This document shows positions 1-6,310 of a DNA stretch of 21,448 nucleotides, piece by piece. Numbering within the stretch: position 1 is the stretch's first letter; each line of letters opens with the position of its first letter. The DNA lies in NCBI GenBank assembly GCA_027039465.1, contig JALWEA010000602.1, positions 1 through 21,448 on the forward strand, written 5' to 3'. A program made the position numbers and the translations under genes. Below the pieces are notes generated by a model that worked only from the letters and a program-made list of their open reading frames with translations, did not search any database and had not been told where the DNA came from. This DNA comes from Calditrichia bacterium (GTDB taxonomy: Bacteria; Calditrichota; Calditrichia; Calditrichales; Calditrichaceae).

Positions 1-2
1 GA

Positions 3-182
3 CAGGCGCGTCAAAAACAAGGGTACTTAAAGTCATTGGCTGAGAACACTCCTTATGTCGTTGGTATGACGCGCGATCCGGTCATTGACCGCTGGAGTAT
101 TTATCTGTTTATTTTGACATTACTCGGACTTGGCGGACATGCCTTTGGAAGATGGTTAGCTGGAAGGAGAAGAAAAAAATGA
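3..182 (+). CDS. C-terminal end of a membrane-anchored protein, probably a cytochrome complex subunit (partial)
   Basis: This open frame enters from the left edge and ends at a TGA that overlaps the ATG of the next gene (ATGA at 179-182). The 59 visible residues hold a soluble stretch (SLAENTPYVVGMTRDPVIDR), then one hydrophobic helix (about WSIYLFILTLLGLGGHAFG) and an Arg/Lys-rich tail (RWLAGRRRKK). This is the pattern of a C-terminal membrane anchor with its tail in the cytoplasm. No haem motif or other catalytic motif lies in the visible part. The stop/start overlap with a b561-type cytochrome and the octahaem cytochrome that follows suggest a subunit of the same respiratory complex, perhaps an exported multihaem protein with a C-terminal anchor. 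That role is inferred from context only; the family cannot be named from this fragment. Confidence 0.65.
   Translation, partial: QARQKQGYLKSLAENTPYVVGMTRDPVIDRWSIYLFILTLLGLGGHAFGRWLAGRRRKK
164..170 (+). promoter_or_regulatory. Shine-Dalgarno site fixing the start of the cytochrome b gene at 179
   Basis: AAGGAGA lies 8-9 nt before the ATG at 179. A possible earlier in-frame ATG at 152 would add nine residues (MVSWKEKKK) and has no such site, and it would overlap the preceding gene by 31 nt. The later start is therefore preferred. Confidence 0.75.
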
Positions 183-844
183 AAAAAGACGTAAAAAAAG
201 TATATTTATATCCCCTTTGGTTACGTATCTGGCACTGGACCAATGCAACCTTGTATTTGATTTTAATCATTACCGGTTTCAGCATGCATTTTTCCAGTGT
301 GCAACATCCGTTTATTCCATTCAGAACCGCCAGGATCATTCACAATGTTTCCGGGGTTCTTTTGGTGTTCATGTACCTTGATTTTCTTATTAACAATCTT
401 TTCTCATGGAATGGTAAATATTATGTTATTCGATTTAAAGGATTACTAAATCGCATCTATTTGCAAACCCGTTACTATCTCTTCGGGATATTTAAAGGCG
501 AACCTCATCCTTTTGAATCCGATGAGAAAAGTAAATTTAACCCGTTGCAACAATTAACCTATGTAACGATTATGTTTGTCTTTATGCCCATATTATTGGT
601 TTCCGGTTTAATGCTTTTATTCCCGGAATATGCACCGAAAACCATTTTCGGCGTCGGCGGATTATGGCCGGTTGCCATGACACATTACACGGTTGCATAT
701 TTTCTTACCTTATTTACCGTCGGTCATATTTATTTGGGTACCACGGGGCATACATTGACGAGTAATTACAAAACCATGATCACCGGTTATCATATTATCG
801 TGCACGAAGAACCCACCACGGAGGATCGTAAAAATGAAAAATAA
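179..844 (+). CDS. b561-type di-haem membrane cytochrome b
   Basis: A 221-residue integral membrane protein that should carry electrons between the quinone pool and a periplasmic cytochrome. It has four hydrophobic helices, at about residues 20-38, 52-72, 125-147 and 165-188. Histidines suited to ligate two b haems lie in them: H19 (WHWTN), H55 (IIHNVSG), H169 (MTHYT) and H183 (VGHIYLG). This matches the cytochrome b561 / Ni,Fe-hydrogenase cytochrome b / thiosulfate reductase PhsC-like family in length and His placement. The start is set by AAGGAGA at 164-170. The gene overlaps its upstream neighbour by 4 nt and the octahaem cytochrome gene downstream by 11 nt, so the three are probably translationally coupled. 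The electron donor or acceptor role is inferred from the neighbour; quinol oxidation feeding the octahaem protein is the simplest reading. Confidence 0.87.
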   Translation: MKKDVKKVYLYPLWLRIWHWTNATLYLILIITGFSMHFSSVQHPFIPFRTARIIHNVSGVLLVFMYLDFLINNLFSWNGKYYVIRFKGLLNRIYLQTRYYLFGIFKGEPHPFESDEKSKFNPLQQLTYVTIMFVFMPILLVSGLMLLFPEYAPKTIFGVGGLWPVAMTHYTVAYFLTLFTVGHIYLGTTGHTLTSNYKTMITGYHIIVHEEPTTEDRKNEK

Positions 845-2993
845 ATTACTCAGCATTATAAAATATCTCACTCAAAAACGGATTTTAATCCCTGTGGGTA
901 TTATGATTTTGCTTTATATTTTAATCAGTCTTCTTTGGGAGCCGATCTTTGAAGCCTACACCGGTTTATCGAACGGGAAACTGACTTATGACAGTAGCAA
1001 GAAGTTAACCGATGCCGAGTTTGAAGCCGTCGCCCGCGAAATCATTCGTTCGGAACGGCTGAAAAAAGCGATGGAAATTACAAAAGATGTTAAGAACGAT
1101 TTCACCCGCAAAATTCGCATTAACATGCTTATGAATACTCCTTCGTTTGCCAATGCAACGGAGTTCAAACACATTAATTATTTTCGCGATGCGGGTATTA
1201 GGCAGTACAAAGGACCGGAAACCTGTACCCGCTGCCACAAAACCATGACCGTCCACCTGCCTGATGGTACCAAGAAAACGGTAAGTACGTTGGACGATGT
1301 CATGAATTCCATTCATTTCCTTTTCCTGCGTAAAACCAAGGGCTTTACAACTTACGGTTTTAACGGCAAACAAGTTAATGGTAAAGGTACGCGACCCATT
1401 CCGGTTGGGAAAATCGACCGGGCCTGCGGTATACCTGGCAGTTTTTCCTGGACCGGTTGGGCGGCTTTAATCAAGACAAAACCTGCCCATGCACACGGCA
1501 AAACCGTTATTCGCAGTGAAGGCTGCGGTGGCTGCCATATCGGTGGCAATTATCAGCCGCCTACCGAGGCCATGTTGCCGGGCGGCAAAATCCCCAAAGA
1601 GGCTAAACACGGCATCGATTGCTTGATTTGCCATTCTCAAAAATACAATATGAATTATCGCTATGTCATTAAAGACAAAAACGGTCTGCTGCGCTGGAAT
1701 CAGGATCGCACCATGCGTGCCGCCATGACCGTTACCAAACCGACGGCCTTCAATTGCTTAACCTGCCATCAACACGATTTGGGCGGCGATGTTTACAAAT
1801 ACAACGTCGCTTCCAAAGAATTGGGCTTCAAACACAAACGTATGCTGCATGTCGGTACCAAACGGGGTACGCCCTTTAGCCCGGCAGATGATGTGCACGC
1901 CCGCGCAGGGTTGGTATGTACCGATTGCCACGTACCGGAAGGGCATAAAATTCCGCGAGGAACCAAGGGTGTTGATTTGGTCTCGAACGACTTACCGAAC
2001 AAACCCGTTGCCTGTGAAAACTGCCATACCTCAGCGCCACACACGGTTTCTCCCTATAGTGCTATTCTAAACGGCCACGTGGCCAAAATTGCCTGTGAAA
2101 CCTGCCATATCACGCATCTGGAAAAAGAAAATGTTGTTTTAAGAGATTGGGTTCATCCGACATGGGATGAAGAAGAAGGCGCTTACATCCCGACGGATAT
2201 TTATCGATCGGGTGAAACTAATAAAGGATTTATTTTCCTGTGGTTTAATGGCAAGGGTTCCTTTTTGGCCAATGCACTGGGAGATAATCCTTCCAATCCT
2301 GGCCACTATGATCCGTTTAATAATCAAATGGCCAAAATAACGGATCCGGAAATCATTGAAGCGGTTCGTAAAGCGGCTATTGAACTAAAGAAAAAATACA
2401 AAGATATTAATGTGGAAGAATATGTTCGTATGGCTACAGACCCGGTCTCGCAACTTTCTCCGGAAATGCAAAAAAAACGTAATGAAATGATCCGTCGCAA
2501 CTTGGTTCCGATTATGCAATCCGGCGAAAGTAAGATTTACCCGTTCAAACTATTTAACGCCATGATGTACGAAGATATGAATAATCAAGGCCCGTTCGGC
2601 GCCATGATTCTGCCGTTTGATTACCCCACTTATTACGAAACAGGGGACACAAAGCTTTCCGTACTGACCGCTTTAAAGGTGCCGATTATGAAACGCATGT
2701 ACGAATTTCCGTTTAAAGAATTCATGATGGATGAATACATGCATTACTTCGGTGTAAGCGAATGGAAAACTATTTATCCCATCAAAAACGGTAAATTGTA
2801 CAATGTAGAGCCTCATTGGATGCGACAAATGGGAACGCTGATGATCAATCACGGCATTGTCAAACAGGGACGTACTTGTACGGAATGTCATAGTCCGCAC
2901 GGCATTCTTGATTTTAAAGCTTTGGGCTATTCTCCGGAACGCGCCAAAGAGCTTGAGAACCTGCCGGAAGCTCAGAAAGCTCAAATAAATTAG
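834..2993 (+). CDS. Octahaem cytochrome c, tetrathionate reductase-like (OTR) family
   Basis: A 719-residue exported multihaem cytochrome. An uncleaved N-terminal helix (about residues 17-35) anchors it in the inner membrane with the rest in the periplasm. Eight CXXCH haem-binding motifs are present at residues 131, 231, 263, 308, 362, 394, 421 and 682. The block after haem 1 (NSIHFLFLRKTKG, later VGKIDRACGIP, then haem 2) resembles the 'HS-H...GK...C' segment I associate with OTR-type octahaem cytochromes. The characterised Shewanella protein reduces tetrathionate, nitrite and hydroxylamine in vitro and has one lysine-ligated catalytic haem; that ligand cannot be assigned here by eye. A stretch of about 256 residues without haem motifs separates haems 7 and 8, and the protein seems long for the family. 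The start is supported by GGAGG at 820-824. Translational coupling to the b561 cytochrome suggests quinol-driven reduction of a nitrogen or sulfur oxyanion; the substrate is not shown. Confidence 0.85.
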   Translation: MKNKLLSIIKYLTQKRILIPVGIMILLYILISLLWEPIFEAYTGLSNGKLTYDSSKKLTDAEFEAVAREIIRSERLKKAMEITKDVKNDFTRKIRINMLMNTPSFANATEFKHINYFRDAGIRQYKGPETCTRCHKTMTVHLPDGTKKTVSTLDDVMNSIHFLFLRKTKGFTTYGFNGKQVNGKGTRPIPVGKIDRACGIPGSFSWTGWAALIKTKPAHAHGKTVIRSEGCGGCHIGGNYQPPTEAMLPGGKIPKEAKHGIDCLICHSQKYNMNYRYVIKDKNGLLRWNQDRTMRAAMTVTKPTAFNCLTCHQHDLGGDVYKYNVASKELGFKHKRMLHVGTKRGTPFSPADDVHARAGLVCTDCHVPEGHKIPRGTKGVDLVSNDLPNKPVACENCHTSAPHTVSPYSAILNGHVAKIACETCHITHLEKENVVLRDWVHPTWDEEEGAYIPTDIYRSGETNKGFIFLWFNGKGSFLANALGDNPSNPGHYDPFNNQMAKITDPEIIEAVRKAAIELKKKYKDINVEEYVRMATDPVSQLSPEMQKKRNEMIRRNLVPIMQSGESKIYPFKLFNAMMYEDMNNQGPFGAMILPFDYPTYYETGDTKLSVLTALKVPIMKRMYEFPFKEFMMDEYMHYFGVSEWKTIYPIKNGKLYNVEPHWMRQMGTLMINHGIVKQGRTCTECHSPHGILDFKALGYSPERAKELENLPEAQKAQIN

Positions 2994-3018
2994 ATTAAAG
3001 TTTAAATCTCTTAATAAC

Positions 3019-3048
3019 AAAAAAGCCCCGAAAGTTCGGGGCTTTTTT
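3019..3048. terminator. Bidirectional intrinsic terminator
   Basis: A GC-rich hairpin (arms GCCCCGA and TCGGGGC) is flanked by six A on the left and six T on the right, so it can work on both strands. It sits 25 nt after the octahaem cytochrome stop and downstream of the convergent minus-strand DUF4857-like gene. Confidence 0.9.
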
Positions 3049-3250
3049 GCATTTTCAGGCCATTGGGTCGCCAAGCGACGCATCACTGATTATTAAAATA
3101 TTGATATAAGTTAATAGGAAATTAGGAACTGGGAACTAACGCGGTCTCTACTCGACAGTTGATTGCCTTTGTCCGCAACCGATTCCCGAGTGATTCTGCC
3201 GGACTTGAAGGAGCGAAACAATTCCTGCCACAATCAAAGGATATAGCCTC
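3049..3250. other. Intergenic stretch between convergent genes, no gene seen
   Basis: About 200 nt with stops in all frames I checked, apart from a spurious ORF antisense to the neighbour. It holds a 5-bp hairpin (GTCGC-CAA-GCGAC, 3067-3079) and a stretch (about 3140-3250) with a less AT-rich texture than other spacers here. It could be a degraded repeat. Confidence 0.4.
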
Positions 3251-4480
3251 CTACTCAATTTGTTCAAAAAGCAAAACGCCGATAAATCCGTATATTCCGG
3301 TAAGAAGAATCAGTACCAAATCGAACCAACGCCGAGTCACAAATTTCCGTTTAATTAAAAAAAGAATGGCCGCCAATATAAGTATTACATTAAGGTAAAG
3401 GGCCTTCCAACTGAACGACGAAAAATTGAAATTAATAAAATATGTTTTACCGCTTTGTAAATTTAGTTCAAACGGGAAAATAAAAGCGCTTAAAACGCCT
3501 GCAGTGGTTTCATATCTAGTCGGCCATTTTTCTTTGTATGTTTTCAACAATTTATAATCCCGATTCGTAAGATAAGTTGTTAAATGCCCTTCGGAACGAA
3601 TGGTTATGTATCGATAGAAAAGATTTCCCATGAAAATAATATGATCCTGCTCACGGTTGTAATCACTCACAGGCAATTTTTGCAAACGTTCCGGGTTCAA
3701 CATCACCATGTAAAGCTTGTTATCTTCCGTAATGGCAATACCACAGAACTCTCGTAGTTCTTTCTCCTTTACCGAAATCCAGTTGATTTTTACATTTTCC
3801 GGGATGGGCACATTTTTACAGTACGGCTTTCCATGAATTTTTTTCAAATGGAAAAGTTGCCAATCATGATCAACGATAAAGTAACCCGCATCATAAGGTT
3901 TACGTGTGGTCGGATTCCCGAATACTTTCCTTGCGGGAAAATGGAAACCTGCTTTTAATAACGTCTGTGTAAAAATTGTGGTTAGAGAATCGTTAATTTG
4001 ATTTGTTTTGGCATTAATAAATTCCATTCGATCGGTAAAACGAAAATACTCATCCGGCAAGCCAAGCCGCAAACGCTGTGGTTTGGATTCGAATAAAGGA
4101 TATAACAGAATTTGAGGCGGATTTACATCCTTGGGCGTAATGCGAATGGAGACATTATTACGATGAACTTCATTCAAAGAAATAGGGCGTCCTAAAAGAG
4201 AATCGGGCATTTCGTCTCTGGCGGCCAAAATTCGAAAATTCAACAAGGGCAATAAATGGTCGGCCTGTATCCTGTTATATTTATGGCCGTCTTCATCCGT
4301 AAAGTAATATTTCCCATGTCCAAAGTGGCCAATCATAAATTTTTGAATCACCGGGCTATAAAAAACCATAGGAGGAATAATTCGAGGCTCGAAGCTCACC
4401 CAATAAAGTTGGGGCAAATAAACGGCACCGACAAAAATGGTCAGTATTACAAGGAAGATGCGACTCAAACGTGTAATCAT
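3251..4480 (-). CDS. DUF4857-like membrane-anchored protein of an ABC transporter operon
   Basis: A 409-residue protein with an N-terminal helix (about residues 5-22), a large extracytoplasmic region (about 25-353) and two C-terminal helices (about 357-376 and 386-405). The layout and ABC-operon context fit DUF4857, a Bacteroidetes family encoded beside ABC-2 transporters; I assign it from general resemblance, not from a search. Function is unknown, and no catalytic motif is evident. The start at 4480 overlaps the permease stop by 4 nt (ATGA) and has AAGGAGT at 4487-4493. Reading back to an upstream ATG at 4654 would run through 174 nt of permease code and is rejected. It is the last gene of the operon; the bidirectional terminator at 3019-3048 is about 200 nt beyond its stop. 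Its domain might be a periplasmic component or an accessory subunit of the exporter. Confidence 0.72.
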   Translation of the reverse strand: MITRLSRIFLVILTIFVGAVYLPQLYWVSFEPRIIPPMVFYSPVIQKFMIGHFGHGKYYFTDEDGHKYNRIQADHLLPLLNFRILAARDEMPDSLLGRPISLNEVHRNNVSIRITPKDVNPPQILLYPLFESKPQRLRLGLPDEYFRFTDRMEFINAKTNQINDSLTTIFTQTLLKAGFHFPARKVFGNPTTRKPYDAGYFIVDHDWQLFHLKKIHGKPYCKNVPIPENVKINWISVKEKELREFCGIAITEDNKLYMVMLNPERLQKLPVSDYNREQDHIIFMGNLFYRYITIRSEGHLTTYLTNRDYKLLKTYKEKWPTRYETTAGVLSAFIFPFELNLQSGKTYFINFNFSSFSWKALYLNVILILAAILFLIKRKFVTRRWFDLVLILLTGIYGFIGVLLFEQIE

Positions 4481-5148
4481 TTCAGCACTCCTTTCTTGAA
4501 TCGGTAACCTGTGTACAGAATGCCTATGCTCCATAGCAATGCCAGAATAAAGAAATATCCGATAGAATAGCGGTAAATTTCGTAAGCGTAATGATATAGT
4601 AATGTTTCCGTAAACAGAACCGCAATTACGATAATTATAATGCGCTTTAACCAAATTCGCTCAACAAAAACAGCACTAGTTACCCAATAGACCACAAAAC
4701 CGGCTAAGAACCAGGGAGCCATGCTTATCCAAACCGCTTTAACTACCTGAAACGGGAAAAAATAAGCTACCATGATCGAAAACAAAAGGTAAGTACCGGC
4801 AAACAGGATTAATAACATAAGTGTGCCATAACCGACCATGTACAATAGAATCGCATTTTCTTTCATGGGCAAATGCAACGTCAGTTTTAAACGATCGGCG
4901 CTGATCTCAGGCATAAATTGAGTGAATCCGATCACCAGCCCGATTAGTGCGGGCAAATAAACAAAATCCTGAAAAAACATCCCGCCCATTATAATCACCT
5001 GATACCAAAAGGTTTTGGCTTCCAAAATGCGCATGTAATACGATAAATTCAGACCGATCTTAATTAACACTAAAAACGTCAGCAGAGCCATTGTCCAATA
5101 GGCCCATTTTATTTTCAACCATTCTTTAAAAAATAGCGCTTTAACCAT
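4477..5148 (-). CDS. ABC-2-type transporter permease
   Basis: A 223-residue integral membrane protein with about six helices (near residues 15-35, 57-78, 100-130, 140-162, 168-186 and 195-213) and a charged cytoplasmic N-terminus (KEWLKIKW) that resembles the coupling segment of ABC-2 permeases. It presumably forms the membrane channel driven by the ATPase encoded just upstream. The start follows TAGGAGC, whose first bases are the ATPase stop codon; the gap between the genes is 9 nt. Its own stop overlaps the start of the DUF4857-like gene. At 223 residues it is small for the type, so a homodimer, or pairing with the DUF4857-like protein, is likely. The substrate cannot be inferred. Confidence 0.8.
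   Translation of the reverse strand: MVKALFFKEWLKIKWAYWTMALLTFLVLIKIGLNLSYYMRILEAKTFWYQVIIMGGMFFQDFVYLPALIGLVIGFTQFMPEISADRLKLTLHLPMKENAILLYMVGYGTLMLLILFAGTYLLFSIMVAYFFPFQVVKAVWISMAPWFLAGFVVYWVTSAVFVERIWLKRIIIIVIAVLFTETLLYHYAYEIYRYSIGYFFILALLWSIGILYTGYRFKKGVLK
4487..4493 (-). promoter_or_regulatory. Shine-Dalgarno site for the DUF4857-like gene
   Basis: AAGGAGT, read on the minus strand, lies 6 nt before the ATG at 4480, inside the end of the permease gene. It decides the start against longer in-frame options. Confidence 0.7.
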
Positions 5149-5157
5149 GGCATGCTC

Positions 5158-6048
5158 CTAATATTTTCCGGTCAACCCGATAAAAGCATCTTCCAAAGAC
5201 ATGGGAACCTGATGCAAATCGGTAAAAGGAATTTTTAACGCCTTCAGATGATTTTCCACTTCCTGCTGCGATTTAAAGGAATAGACGGTAAGTTTATCTT
5301 TTAAAAGTTCAAAATTGGTAATGATATCGTCTTTCTTTATCTTCAGATCTTTTCCTTCGGGAACTTTCATCACAAATTGTTTAAAATTGGTTTTAAAATC
5401 TTCAACGGTCGTCGAGAGCAAAACACTTCGGTAATCCAAAATGACGATATCTTCCACTAAATTTTCCAAATCCTGAATGATATGCGAAGTAATGAAAATC
5501 GTTTTATCATTGTTTTTGGCATACGCGCCAAGGTAATCTAAAAACAGGCGGCGATAGCCCGCATCCAATCCCATGGAATAATCATCAAGTACCATCAAAT
5601 CGGGATCCTGCGCCAAAATAAGCCCCAAAGCAACCTGAGAACGCTGCCCGCAGGACATGGTAGCAATTTTTTGATCGGGGTCTACTTCCAATTTTTCCAT
5701 CAGGTCATAGTATGCGGTCTTTTTCCATTTGGGATAAAAAGAAGAATAAAATCTTTCAATTTGTGAAATAGTCATAAAATTATATTGAATGTGGCCTTCC
5801 ATTAAAAAGCCGATCCGAGCCTTGGTTTCCGGTTTAATATGTTGGGAATCTTCACCGAAGATGTAGCAGTGACCGGAGGTTGGTTGCAGATAACCGTTTA
5901 AGATATTAATCGTTGTCGTCTTACCGGTACCGTTTTTGCCCAAAAGTCCGAAAATACTTCCCTTGCGAATGACAAAGTTAAGATTCTCGTAAATGAGACG
6001 TTTGCCATAATAATGAGTTAGGTTTACGCATTCCACAACATTTTCCAT
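5158..6048 (-). CDS. ABC transporter ATP-binding protein with altered signature and Walker B motifs
   Basis: A 296-residue cytoplasmic ATPase that should power the neighbouring permease. Walker A is GKNGTGKT at residues 37-44. A Glu in the Q-loop position (FLMEG, E84) is common in ABC-2 exporters. The H-switch is H189 (TIFITSHI). Two motifs differ from the textbook forms. The signature is MSCGQ (131-135) where LSGGQ is usual. Walker B reads LMVLDDYSMGLD (151-162), with Asp in place of the catalytic Glu and Tyr in place of the usual Pro. I have the impression that 'DDYS-GLD' forms recur in Bacteroidetes ATPases paired with DUF4857, so this may be a family trait and not decay. A C-terminal region of about 90 residues follows the nucleotide-binding domain. 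The start is preceded by AGAGGT. First gene of a three-gene operon. Confidence 0.9.
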   Translation of the reverse strand: MENVVECVNLTHYYGKRLIYENLNFVIRKGSIFGLLGKNGTGKTTTINILNGYLQPTSGHCYIFGEDSQHIKPETKARIGFLMEGHIQYNFMTISQIERFYSSFYPKWKKTAYYDLMEKLEVDPDQKIATMSCGQRSQVALGLILAQDPDLMVLDDYSMGLDAGYRRLFLDYLGAYAKNNDKTIFITSHIIQDLENLVEDIVILDYRSVLLSTTVEDFKTNFKQFVMKVPEGKDLKIKKDDIITNFELLKDKLTVYSFKSQQEVENHLKALKIPFTDLHQVPMSLEDAFIGLTGKY

Positions 6049-6106
6049 GGCTACCTCTTTTATATTAAATCAAACAATACCTTTAAAACAAGGCAATGCT
6101 TCAGGT

Positions 6107-6136
6107 AAAATACGCTTAATCAATTGCGCTTTGCAA
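6107..6136 (-). promoter_or_regulatory. Candidate sigma-70-like promoter for the ABC operon
   Basis: On the minus strand, TTGCAA (6136-6131) and TATTTT (6112-6107) are 18 nt apart, about 60 nt before the ATPase start. The region is AT-rich, so chance matches are easy; this is a candidate only. Confidence 0.3.
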
Positions 6137-6175
6137 TGTTTTAGGCTTAGTTGTCCGAATCGATAAATGCTTGTT

Positions 6176-6193
6176 TATCCTATCAATAGGATA
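6176..6193. promoter_or_regulatory. 18-bp palindrome, candidate operator of the ABC operon
   Basis: TATCCTAT-CA-ATAGGATA has perfect 8-bp arms and lies 40 bp upstream of the candidate -35 box of the ABC operon. A further half-site, ATAGGAT, is at 6215-6221, 29 bp from the equivalent half-site. This looks like a dimer-binding site, but no regulator gene lies nearby. It could instead be an RNA hairpin with no such role. Confidence 0.4.
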
Positions 6194-6261
6194 CGACAGA
6201 AAAAAATAAAAACGATAGGATTTCGAAGAAAAGAAATACATAAGCAAGCCATCAAAGAACA

Positions 6262-6296
6262 CAAAAAAAATAAGTGCCGCCTTAAAGACGGCACTT
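6262..6296 (-). terminator. Intrinsic terminator of the propeller/lamin-tail gene
   Basis: On the minus strand, perfect 8-bp arms AAGTGCCG and CGGCACTT with a 9-nt loop are followed by a run of eight T broken after its first base. It begins 15 nt after the stop codon at 6311. Confidence 0.88.
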
Positions 6297-6310
6297 AAAA
6301 AATTCAAATA

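Noticed and set aside
3159..3398. 79-codon plus-strand ORF
   Set aside because: Two thirds is antisense to the DUF4857-like gene and the rest is in the spacer; no start signal or recognisable domain.
4481..4654. N-terminal extension of the DUF4857-like protein
   Set aside because: It lies wholly inside the permease gene in another frame, and the ATG at 4480 has AAGGAGT and the usual ATGA overlap.
6116..6307. 63-codon minus-strand ORF between the propeller gene and the ABC operon
   Set aside because: It starts four bases after the propeller stop, runs through that gene's terminator and the palindrome, has no ribosome-binding site, and its composition is that of translated AT-rich DNA.
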